NCBI GenBank assembly: GCA_947856335.1
Contig: CANUCD010000046.1
Location: forward strand, 1-7,854
Direction: 5' to 3'
DNA from: an uncultured Bacilli bacterium
Lineage (GTDB): Bacteria; Bacillota_I; Bacilli_A; RF39; UBA660
Length of the DNA: 7,854 nt
The notes below the pieces were generated by a model that did no database searches, was not told the origin of the DNA, and saw only the letters and a program-made list of their open reading frames with translations. The translations under genes were made by a program, and so were the position numbers. Below are positions 1-6,124 of this stretch, piece by piece (the first letter of the stretch is position 1; every line of letters starts with the position of its first letter).

Positions 1-80
1 TTTTCATTGAATAATTAATTAATTTTTTGGGACATTTTTACTGAATAGCCACATGAAATTTCTTTAGCTAAAAAATTTAC

Positions 81-109
81 TTGTATTTCTAATCAAAATA
101 TATTATACT
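81..109 (+). promoter_or_regulatory. Candidate sigma-A promoter of the serS T-box transcript
   Basis: A -10 element TATACT lies at 104-109, one mismatch from TATAAT. A weak -35 element TTGTAT lies at 81-86, giving a 17-base spacer. The predicted transcription start near 116-118 falls just before the base of T-box Stem I at 126, which is where a T-box transcript should begin. The -35 matches consensus only in its first three bases, so the call rests on the -10, the spacing and the position. The stretch before it (1-80) contains only very short open frames on both strands and is otherwise featureless AT-rich DNA. Confidence 0.55.
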
Positions 110-120
110 AATTAAGTAAA

Positions 121-306
121 ACGCAAGAAAGATAAGTAATATTATATTATCTTATAGAAAGCTTATGGTTGATGGAAATAAGTAGATAAGTAATATGAAA
201 TCTCCTTTCTAGTGGAGCTAATCACTCCCGGGTAAAACCGTTATCAATAAAAAGAAAATAAAAGGATGGCACCGTCTTAAAGACTCCTTGGCTGCTATTC
301 TTTTTT
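121..306 (+). promoter_or_regulatory. T-box riboswitch sensing uncharged tRNA-Ser, upstream of serS
   Basis: T-box leaders bind a cognate tRNA by codon-anticodon pairing and switch a downstream terminator according to its charging. The Stem I base pairs AGAAAG (126-131) with CTTTCT (205-210). The specifier loop has AGTA (135-138) on the 5' side and GAA-A-TCT (197-203) on the 3' side, so by the usual spacing the specifier is TCT, a Ser codon. The upper stem pairs around 139-151 with 185-196. It carries an apical hairpin CTTAT (162-166)/ATAAG (178-182) around a GGTTGATGGAA loop. Two short hairpins follow (211-226 and 229-240). The T-box motif is at 263-276, with bulge TGGC at 267-270. The variable C can pair with G73, the discriminator base of tRNA-Ser. 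Specifier, discriminator match and downstream serS all agree. Confidence 0.93.
260..306 (+). terminator. T-box terminator/antiterminator switch
   Basis: Two mutually exclusive folds can be drawn. The antiterminator pairs AAGGA (262-266) with TCCTT (285-289) and GTCT (274-277) with AGAC (281-284), leaving the classic 7-base bulge TGGCACC (267-273). The terminator pairs 260-270 with 294-304 (two G-T wobbles), plus CC (272-273) with GG (290-291), and runs into TTTTTT at 301-306. In this fold the tRNA-binding bulge is buried in the terminator's 5' arm. Pairings were worked out by hand and no energies were computed. Confidence 0.75.
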
Positions 307-327
307 ATTTTAGAAAGAGGGATAATA

Positions 328-1620
328 ATGATTGATATTAAGTTAATTAGAGAAGAAAGAGATTTAGTTAAAGAAAACATTAAAAAGAAATTTCAAGATG
401 AAAAATTGCCACTTGTTGATGAAGTTTATGAATTAGATGTTAAGTATCGTAACACCAAAAAAGAAGCTGATGATTTACGCAGTAAAAAAAATCAGTTAAG
501 TGAACAAATAGGTAAGCTCATGAAAGATAAAAAAAAAGAAGAAGCCTTAAAGATTAAGGAAGACATAGGCTCTATCTCTTTTAAAATTGCTAATTTAGAA
601 AATGAAGAAACTAAATTAGAAGAAGAAATAAAAGAAAAAATGATGGTTATACCTCAAATTATAGATGAGTCTGTTCCAATTGGTCGAGATGATTCTGAAA
701 ATGTAGAATTAGAACGTTTTGGAGAACCTACTTTACCTGAATATGAGATCCCTTATCATGCCGATATTTGTGAGAGCTTATGTGGTCTTGATAAAGAAGC
801 AGCAGGTAGAACTAGTGGCAATGGCTTTTATTTTCTAATGGGAGATATTGCAAGACTTCACAGTAGCTTACTTGCTTATGCAAGAGACTTTATGATTGAT
901 AAAGGATTCACATATTTTATTCCTCCTTTTATGATTAGAAGTGATGTTGTAACAGGAGTTATGTCATTTGAAGAAATGGATGCAATGATGTATAAAATAG
1001 AAGGAGAAGACTTATATTTAATTGGAACAAGTGAACATTCTATGATTGGTCGTTTTAAAGGACAAATAATCAAGGAAGAAGAGCTACCAATTACACTTAC
1101 TTCATACTCTCCATGTTTTAGAAAAGAAGTTGGAGCTCATGGTTTAGAAGAACGAGGCTTATACAGAGTTCATCAATTTGAGAAAGAAGAAATGGTAGTA
1201 CTATGTCGCCCAGAAGAGGCTATGGATTGGTATCATAAGATGTGGAAGTATACTGTGGAATTTTTTAGAAGCCTAGATATTCCTGTTCGTACTTTAGAAT
1301 GTTGTTCTGGAGATTTAGCAGACTTAAAAGTAAAATCTTGTGATGTTGAAGCTTGGAGTCCAAGACAGCAAAAATATTTTGAAGTTGGTTCATGTTCAAC
1401 TCTTGGTGAAGCTCAAGCTAGACGTCTTGGTATTCGTATGAAAACAAGTAAAGGTAATAAATATGTTGCGACATTAAACAATACTGTTTTAGCAACCCCA
1501 CGTGGTTTAATAGCTTTCCTAGAAAACAATTATCAAAGTGATGGAAGCATCAAGATTCCTAAAGCTTTACAGCCTTACATGGGTGGGGTAAAGACACTTA
1601 TTCCTAAGAAGACTAAATAG
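328..1620 (+). CDS. serS: Seryl-tRNA synthetase (class II), atypical sequence lineage
   Basis: This cytosolic enzyme charges tRNA-Ser with serine using ATP. Its 430 residues are normal for SerRS. Residues about 1-110 are a charged, helical region matching the tRNA-binding coiled-coil arm. The catalytic core follows: GTSEH (233-237, the serine-binding TxE region), motif 2 around CFRKEVGAHG (263-272) and RVHQFEKEEM (280-289), SCS (355-357) before QARR (363-366), and motif 3 around 383-400 ending in AFLEN. The C-terminus has the usual IPKALQPYMGG. Motif 3 reads LNNTVLATPR where most bacterial SerRS have LNGSGLAVGR, and the TxE region is not the common TAEVP. It therefore resembles, from memory, a SerRS type seen in some clostridia and archaea. 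The ATG follows AAAGAGGG at good spacing and lies directly downstream of the Ser T-box. Confidence 0.97.
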   Translation: MIDIKLIREERDLVKENIKKKFQDEKLPLVDEVYELDVKYRNTKKEADDLRSKKNQLSEQIGKLMKDKKKEEALKIKEDIGSISFKIANLENEETKLEEEIKEKMMVIPQIIDESVPIGRDDSENVELERFGEPTLPEYEIPYHADICESLCGLDKEAAGRTSGNGFYFLMGDIARLHSSLLAYARDFMIDKGFTYFIPPFMIRSDVVTGVMSFEEMDAMMYKIEGEDLYLIGTSEHSMIGRFKGQIIKEEELPITLTSYSPCFRKEVGAHGLEERGLYRVHQFEKEEMVVLCRPEEAMDWYHKMWKYTVEFFRSLDIPVRTLECCSGDLADLKVKSCDVEAWSPRQQKYFEVGSCSTLGEAQARRLGIRMKTSKGNKYVATLNNTVLATPRGLIAFLENNYQSDGSIKIPKALQPYMGGVKTLIPKKTK

Positions 1621-1630
1621 TCTTTTTTCT
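1609..1630 (+). terminator. Rho-independent terminator of serS, overlapping its stop codon
   Basis: AAGACT (1609-1614) pairs with AGTCTT (1619-1624) around the 4-base loop AAAT, followed by a run of T. The stop codon TAG (1618-1620) lies partly in the loop and partly in the 3' arm. The stem is short and AT-rich, but the T-run is good. Confidence 0.7.
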
Positions 1631-1676
1631 TTAAAATAAAAATAATAGATATTTATCATGAATAAAGGTTTACAAA

Positions 1677-2036
1677 ATGGAAGAAAAAAATAAAATATTA
1701 TTTCGTTTATCAAAATCAAAATTTAGAAGTAGTTTTCATCTAAAAGATAAAGATATAGAATATATAAAAGAAAAAGGATTAGAGAAAATAGGGTCTCATG
1801 CTTATGACTTTTTAAGAAAAAGACTAGCCCCAGCTTATATTCCTAATGATGGTAAGCAAACGCCTATGAGATGACATCCCGTTTTTATAGCTGAGCATGC
1901 AACTGCGACCTGTTGCAGGAATTGTCTATTTAAATGGTATCATATTCCAAAGGGAAGAGAATTAACCGAGGAAGAAATAGCATTTTTAGTTTATGTAATT
2001 ATGACTTGGATTAAAAAAGAGCTAGTAAGTAAATAA
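1677..2036 (+). pseudogene. DUF4186 family protein interrupted by one in-frame TGA
   Basis: The first 65 codons give a protein fragment with FRSSFHLKDKD near residues 17-27 and NDGKQTPMR at 57-65, then TGA at 1872-1874. The same frame continues without a frameshift to TAA at 2034-2036, reading HPVFIAEHATATCCRNCLFKW and then IPKGRELTEEE, followed by a C-terminal helix. Both halves match my memory of DUF4186 (about 110-120 residues, with a His/Cys-rich HATATCC..C motif), where a Gly normally follows MR. A GGA to TGA change would explain the stop. The full frame would give 119 residues if TGA were read through. The function of the family is unknown; the His/Cys cluster suggests metal binding. 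The start follows AAAGG (1664-1668). The gene could be a recent nonsense mutant, a sequencing error, or subject to readthrough (TGA followed by C is a leaky context). Confidence 0.8.
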
Positions 2037-2042
2037 ATTATA

Positions 2043-2051
2043 TGCTATAAT
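2043..2051 (+). promoter_or_regulatory. Extended -10 promoter of the DUF488-like gene
   Basis: TATAAT at 2046-2051 is preceded by TG at 2043-2044, the TGnTATAAT extended -10 form that can work without a good -35. No convincing -35 is seen about 17 bases upstream. The predicted start near 2058 leaves a short leader that carries TAGGAGG (2081-2087), a strong ribosome binding site, before the ATG at 2094. Confidence 0.65.
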
Positions 2052-2093
2052 TTTTATAAAAGCGATAAAAAGGGATAAAATAGGAGGAAAAAA

Positions 2094-2726
2094 ATGATTT
2101 GTACAAGTAGCTATAACAATTGGCAATCAGATAAGTACACTACTTATGCTATCTCTGGTAATCGCGGGAGAGATGTTAATTATCAAGGATATTGTTATCC
2201 GAACTTAGCTCCAAAATTATCTTTTTGGAAAATATGGCATAATAATATTGGCAAAATTAGTGAAGAAGAAAATAATCAATATTATGTAGAGGAGTATTGG
2301 AAACAAGTATTATCAAAACTAGACCCAGAACAGGTTTATAGAGAGCTTGATAATTCTATATTACTTTGTTATGAGGCAAACACTGATTTTTGTCATAGGC
2401 ATATTGTTGCAGCATGGTTTGAAATTTTATTAGAAGTAGAAGTTCCTGAAGCAAAAGCCAAAGATTATGAAATTAAATATAATATTGAGAGACCTGAATA
2501 TATTAAAGAATATTTGGAAGAGGCTATGAGAAGTGGTAGAAATATGCGTGGCTTTCATTCTTTAAGAGCTTTGTATTTATTTGAAAAAGGAGAAAAATTA
2601 GAATTACTAGCAGATGAGTTAGAAGCTAAAACAGGAGAATGCCATGATGAATATAGACAAGCTGCTTGTTTTTTGAGATGTGATGCTGATATGGCTGAAG
2701 AAGAATATAACAAACGATACAGATAA
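2094..2726 (+). CDS. DUF488-like protein with helical C-terminal extension, function unknown
   Basis: A 210-residue soluble protein with no signal peptide or membrane segment. The N-terminus begins ICTSSY, like the start of DUF488 proteins. Residues 88-104 contain SILLCYE followed by FCHRH, matching the DUF488 hallmark of a Cys-containing strand and then CHR. The order strand, C-x-E, C-H-R supports DUF488 membership. A biochemical role for the family is not established as far as I know. Residues about 125-210 go beyond the usual domain and are charged and helical (Glu/Lys-rich, with Cys183, Cys192 and Cys196), and I do not recognise them. The region 35-60 is aromatic-rich. The gene is monocistronic, with its own promoter, a strong TAGGAGG site and a terminator. 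It is separated by 57 bases from the damaged DUF4186 gene upstream. Confidence 0.75.
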   Translation: MICTSSYNNWQSDKYTTYAISGNRGRDVNYQGYCYPNLAPKLSFWKIWHNNIGKISEEENNQYYVEEYWKQVLSKLDPEQVYRELDNSILLCYEANTDFCHRHIVAAWFEILLEVEVPEAKAKDYEIKYNIERPEYIKEYLEEAMRSGRNMRGFHSLRALYLFEKGEKLELLADELEAKTGECHDEYRQAACFLRCDADMAEEEYNKRYR

Positions 2727-2737
2727 AAATAAAATAG

Positions 2738-2765
2738 AAACTCGTTATATGGAAACGGGTTTTTT
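2738..2765 (+). terminator. Rho-independent terminator after the DUF488-like gene
   Basis: AAACTCGTT (2738-2746) pairs with AACGGGTTT (2754-2762) through nine pairs, one of them a G-T wobble, around a 7-base loop. It runs straight into TTTTTT. It begins 11 bases after the stop codon. Confidence 0.85.
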
Positions 2766-2767
2766 AA

Positions 2768-2790
2768 TTTAACTTAAAAAATAAGTTAAA
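2768..2790. repeat. Perfect 9-bp inverted repeat, candidate operator
   Basis: TTTAACTTA (2768-2776) and TAAGTTAAA (2782-2790) are exact inverse complements separated by AAAAA. The repeat lies between the upstream terminator and the -10 element of the next operon, ending 28 bases before that -10. No T-run follows on the plus strand, so a second terminator is unlikely. A binding site for a dimeric regulator is plausible but unproven in such AT-rich DNA. Confidence 0.4.
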
Positions 2791-2795
2791 AATGA

Positions 2796-2824
2796 TGGTA
2801 TTTATTAGTTTAATCCTGTATAAT
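2796..2824 (+). promoter_or_regulatory. Candidate promoter of the ABC exporter-trmD operon
   Basis: A perfect -10 TATAAT is at 2819-2824. The best -35 at a 17-base spacer is TGGTAT (2796-2801), which is weak. The predicted start near 2831 would leave only about 12 bases of leader, with the ribosome binding site GAGGTG (2832-2837) at its very 5' end. That is unusual and lowers confidence in the exact start. Confidence 0.5.
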
Positions 2825-2842
2825 GGTAATTGAGGTGCAGAA

Positions 2843-3601
2843 ATGTTAAAAGCAGAAAATATTAAGAAAAAGTTTACTAAAATAACTAAAAACAAAGAAA
2901 AGTTTGAGTTTTATGCTAATAATGGTATTAGTATGTATGCCTATGATGGAGAAATTATTGGCATTTTAGGTCCTAATGGAGCTGGAAAAACAACATTCCT
3001 ACGTATTATCGCTGGTATTTTAGAACCAACTAGTGGTGCTGTTACATTTGATGAGCTAAACTATCAAGATAATGAAACAGAAATTAAAAAAAATATTGCT
3101 TACTTGTCAGGAAATACCAAAATATATAATACTTTAAGTTGTTATGAGTTGCTTTTAATGTGTGCCGATATTTATGATGTAGAAAAAAATGATGCTGAAA
3201 GAAGAATTTTAGAAATATCAAAGACCCTAGATATGGATTCATTTCTTTATAATCGAATTGAAACACTTTCAACTGGGCAAACCCAAAGAGTAAATATAGC
3301 CCGTTGTCTCATTCATAATCCTAAATACTATATTTTAGATGAAGCAACAAACGGTCTAGATGTAATATCAAGTGAAATTATCTTAAATTTTATTAAGAAC
3401 GAAAAGAAAAAAGGAAAAACAATTATTTATTCAACTCACTACATGGAAGAAGCCGAAAATATTTGTGATAAAGTTCTTTTAATGAATCATGGTAAAATAA
3501 TTTTAATGGGTTCTCCAGATGAAATTAAAAAGGAAACTAAAACAGCGAACTTAAGAGAAGCTTTTTTCCAAAAAATAGGGGAGGATAACAATGAAGAGTA
3601 A
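2843..3601 (+). CDS. ABC exporter ATP-binding protein, NatA-like
   Basis: This 252-residue nucleotide-binding subunit of an ABC-2 type exporter would power the membrane partner encoded next. Visible motifs are Walker A GPNGAGKTT (43-51), an ABC signature LSTGQTQRV (142-150, with T in place of the usual first G of LSGGQ), Walker B YYILDEAT (162-169, catalytic Glu167), D-loop NGLD (170-173) and H-loop His199. The region where the Q-loop Gln is expected (about 86-98, LSGNTKIYNTLS) has no Gln, as I recall for NatA-type exporter ATPases. The substrate cannot be told from sequence; NatA relatives move sodium, drugs or peptides. The ATG follows GAGGTG with 5-base spacing. The 3' end overlaps the permease gene by 11 bases. 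Confidence 0.93.
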   Translation: MLKAENIKKKFTKITKNKEKFEFYANNGISMYAYDGEIIGILGPNGAGKTTFLRIIAGILEPTSGAVTFDELNYQDNETEIKKNIAYLSGNTKIYNTLSCYELLLMCADIYDVEKNDAERRILEISKTLDMDSFLYNRIETLSTGQTQRVNIARCLIHNPKYYILDEATNGLDVISSEIILNFIKNEKKKGKTIIYSTHYMEEAENICDKVLLMNHGKIILMGSPDEIKKETKTANLREAFFQKIGEDNNEE

Positions 3602-4736
3602 AATCAAACATATTCTAAAAAAAGAATTAAGAGAAATGTTTCGAGATAAAAAATCTCTTGCCATGATGCTAGTTATTCCTATTTTTATTCCCTTGTTAGT
3701 TATAGGTATGTCAGCCTTATTTAATTTAGAAATGAATGTTCCCATAACCGATTATAATCAAATAGGCTTTGCATATTCCATGAGTGATACCGAAAAAAGT
3801 CTTGCAGATTCTATGAATATAGAAGTATATACTGGAAGCATAGATGAATTAGAAAAAATGTTTAAAGACGAAAAAATAAAAGCATACTTTACCAAAGAAG
3901 ACAATCATTACACCATCCATGGAAATGATACAACTAACTCTACTTATGCACTTGAACTTGCTAAAAACTATTTTGATACTTATAAAAGTATTTTACAAAA
4001 AGACTTGTTATATGAAGAACAAATAGATGCAAATAAAATATTAAATATTATTACTCTAGAAGAAAACATAAAAATAGAAGATAATTACTTTGCTAGTTAT
4101 ATAATAAATTATGCTTTTTTATTTATTATTATGGCAATTACTGTATCTGCTACATATCCAGCAACAGATGCAACTGCTGGTGAAAAAGAAAGAGGAACTC
4201 TAGAGACACTTCTAACTTTCCCAATTAAAAGTAAAGATATAATTATAGGTAAATTTTTAAGTGTTACTATCTCTTCGATAATTACAGGACTATTAAGTTT
4301 AATACTAGCAATTATCTCTTTAAAATTAGCTGGCAATCTTTTTCCAATTTACGAAAATATGAATCTAATGTTACCACTATCAAGCCTATGCTATGCTATT
4401 ATGGTTATTATAGGTTATTCGCTTTTAATTAGTGGTTTATGTATTGCTATTGCTAGTAAATGTAAAACGTTTAAAGAAGCTCAAAGTGCCTTAACACCAC
4501 TTACATTTATTTCCTTTTTCCCAGGAATGATAGCATTTATGACGGGTATTACTACTAGTAATCTTCTCTCATGTATTCCCTTTTTAAATTATACTCTAAT
4601 ATTTACTGATATTTCAAACGGGAATATAAATGGTATACATATCATACTTATGCTTTTATCAAGTTTTATTATTATTGCTTTATTACTAAAAGTTATCATT
4701 AAAGAATATAAAAGTGAGAAGGTCTTATTTTCATGA
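3591..4736 (+). CDS. ABC-2 type exporter permease, NatB-like
   Basis: A 381-residue integral membrane protein forming the translocation path with the ATPase encoded just upstream. A basic N-terminus containing KKELREMFRDKKSL is typical of ABC-2/NatB permeases and is followed by TM1 (about 22-44). An external domain follows (about 45-167). TM2 (168-190) comes next, then the cytoplasmic motif GEKERGTLETLLTFP (197-211), diagnostic of this family. The remaining hydrophobic segments are about 219-248, 262-289, 300-320 and 346-370. That is six segments with the large loop between the first two, the usual ABC-2 pattern. The start lies inside the ATPase gene behind GGGGAGG (3578-3584). The stop TGA shares an ATGA overlap with the following peptidase gene. 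The substrate is unknown. Confidence 0.92.
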   Translation: MKSKIKHILKKELREMFRDKKSLAMMLVIPIFIPLLVIGMSALFNLEMNVPITDYNQIGFAYSMSDTEKSLADSMNIEVYTGSIDELEKMFKDEKIKAYFTKEDNHYTIHGNDTTNSTYALELAKNYFDTYKSILQKDLLYEEQIDANKILNIITLEENIKIEDNYFASYIINYAFLFIIMAITVSATYPATDATAGEKERGTLETLLTFPIKSKDIIIGKFLSVTISSIITGLLSLILAIISLKLAGNLFPIYENMNLMLPLSSLCYAIMVIIGYSLLISGLCIAIASKCKTFKEAQSALTPLTFISFFPGMIAFMTGITTSNLLSCIPFLNYTLIFTDISNGNINGIHIILMLLSSFIIIALLLKVIIKEYKSEKVLFS

Positions 4737-5374
4737 TACAAGACGAAATTATATTAAAAGAAAAAAAAATTCCCATTAAAATTATTTTCAAAAAAATAAA
4801 AAATGTTTATTTTCGCTTTGATGACAATGGTTTTCTAGTAGTTAGTGCATCTATTAGTTTATCACTAAAAAAAATAAAAAAGTTAATCATAGAAAACGAA
4901 GATGCTATTTATAAATTATACTTAAAGAAAGAAAAGAAAAAAGATGAAGAGGGAATAATTCGTCTTTTAGGGTTAAAATATAAACTAGAAGTTAGTGAGG
5001 ATTTTAAACAGGTATTATTTTCTGATGGAAGCATTAAAACACCAAGCATAAATGCCTTAAATGATTATTTAAAAAAGATAACTCACCAAGTATTTATAGA
5101 AGAAACAGAAAAAATAAAAAGGATAATGCCTAATATTCCTAATTTTTCTTTAAAAATAAGAAAGATGAAAACAAGATGGGGAGTATGTAATTATGTTAAA
5201 AACACTGTTACTCTAAATTCAGAGTTAATTAAATATCAAAGAGAAATAATTGATTATGTTATTATTCATGAATTAAGTCATTTTACTTATCACAATCATA
5301 GTAAAGAATTTTGGGATTATGTAAAAATATATTTCCCAGATTATAAGAAAGCAAGAAAGGAACTTAGAAGATGA
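4733..5374 (+). CDS. YgjP-like (DUF45/M48-type) zinc metallopeptidase domain protein
   Basis: A 213-residue predicted cytosolic protein. The metal site is HELSH (179-183, catalytic Glu180) with a third ligand probably His189 in HNHSKEFW (187-194), the HExxH...NHS.xFW pattern of the YgjP/DUF45 family. A TRWGVCN motif (147-153) matches the family's conserved RWGSC, with Ser replaced by Val. The N-terminal half (about 10-95) is a lysine-rich strand/helix region, as in relatives, and there is no signal peptide. Physiological substrates of the family are not established. E. coli YgjP has been studied only lightly, and the fold recalls SprT/Wss1 proteases. It starts by ATGA overlap with the exporter permease and ends by ATGA overlap with the methyltransferase gene, so it sits mid-operon without a promoter of its own. 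Confidence 0.88.
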   Translation: MIQDEIILKEKKIPIKIIFKKIKNVYFRFDDNGFLVVSASISLSLKKIKKLIIENEDAIYKLYLKKEKKKDEEGIIRLLGLKYKLEVSEDFKQVLFSDGSIKTPSINALNDYLKKITHQVFIEETEKIKRIMPNIPNFSLKIRKMKTRWGVCNYVKNTVTLNSELIKYQREIIDYVIIHELSHFTYHNHSKEFWDYVKIYFPDYKKARKELRR

Positions 5375-6099
5375 TAAAAATTGAATCTATAAATAATACT
5401 AAAGTAAAAGAATGGTCTATGTTAAGAGAAAAAAAGAAAAGAGACGAAACAGGATTATTTTTAGTTGAAGGGGATCACTTATTAAATGAAGCGATGACTA
5501 GTGGGGTTTTAATGGGAGTTATATCTAATGATGAATCATTAGAAATTAAAGGGCTTCCTTTTTATCTAGTAACACCTGCTATTATAAGAAAATTATCTAC
5601 GCAAGTAAGTAGTACAAATGTAATAGGAATTTGTAAGAAAAAAGAAGAATATGAAATAAAAGGGAATGTCTGTTTACTAGATAAAATTCAAGATCCAGGC
5701 AATCTAGGTACTATTATTAGAAGTGCCGTAGCATTTAAAATAGATACTATTATTTTAAGCCAAGATACAGTTGATTTATATAATGATAAAGTTATTCGGG
5801 CAAGTGAGGGGATGATTTTTCACTTAAATATTATAAGAGGAGATTTAAAAGAATATATAAATCTATTAAAAAAAGATAATTATACTATTTATGGTACAGA
5901 TTGTTTGCTAGGTACAAATATTAAAGATATATCTTTTAAGGGCTTAAATGCTATTATAATTGGAAATGAGGGAAAGGGAATAGATGAAAACATAAAAAAA
6001 TTATGTGATGAGCATATACATATTCCGATAGTATGTGAAAGCCTAAATGCTGGAGTAGCTGCTAGTATTATATTTTATGAAATTGCAAATAAATGTTAA
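5371..6099 (+). CDS. SpoU/TrmH-family RNA 2'-O-methyltransferase
   Basis: This AdoMet-dependent trefoil-knot enzyme would methylate a ribose 2'-OH in rRNA or tRNA; the target base cannot be assigned. At 242 residues it has the common RlmB/TsnR-like layout. An N-terminal substrate-binding domain (about 1-95) carries the family signature KKKRDETGLFLVEGDHLL (21-38). The catalytic SpoU domain then shows motif 1 DPGNLGTIIRSA (108-119, with Asn111 and Arg117), motif 2 IIGNEGKGI (196-204) and motif 3 IPIVCESLNAGVAASI (218-233). All key positions look intact. The stop of the peptidase gene overlaps its ATG (ATGA), and a 25-base gap with its own ribosome binding site precedes rimM. Relatives in many Firmicutes sit beside pheST instead, so the placement here next to rimM-trmD groups RNA modification and ribosome assembly. 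Confidence 0.93.
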   Translation: MIKIESINNTKVKEWSMLREKKKRDETGLFLVEGDHLLNEAMTSGVLMGVISNDESLEIKGLPFYLVTPAIIRKLSTQVSSTNVIGICKKKEEYEIKGNVCLLDKIQDPGNLGTIIRSAVAFKIDTIILSQDTVDLYNDKVIRASEGMIFHLNIIRGDLKEYINLLKKDNYTIYGTDCLLGTNIKDISFKGLNAIIIGNEGKGIDENIKKLCDEHIHIPIVCESLNAGVAASIIFYEIANKC

Positions 6100-6124
6100 T
6101 GTTTAATAAAAAGGGAGGATTTTT

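Noticed and set aside
1..100. Short minus-strand frame before the serS promoter (reads like AKEISCGYSVKMSQKIN)
   Set aside because: Only about 25 codons, with no start codon upstream, no ribosome binding site and no recognisable domain.
876..1073. Minus-strand open frame inside serS
   Set aside because: It is a shadow of a well-conserved gene with no independent signals. The same applies to the minus-strand frames at 3084-3272, 3551-3745, 4109-4336 and 7499-7783.
1872..1920. Possible selenocysteine insertion: in-frame TGA followed by a hairpin (1898-1917) at SECIS-like distance
   Set aside because: The residue expected at the TGA in DUF4186 is Gly, not Cys, the hairpin loop does not resemble a known bacterial SECIS, and no selenium genes are in view. 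A point nonsense mutation or sequencing error is simpler.
1872..5374. UGA reassigned as a sense codon (Trp or Gly)
   Set aside because: All Trp codons checked are TGG, conserved genes (serS, trmD, rimM) are full length with no internal TGA, and TGA ends three genes at ATGA junctions. In each of those the next stop follows within a few codons, so the window alone cannot exclude rare decoding, but nothing supports it.
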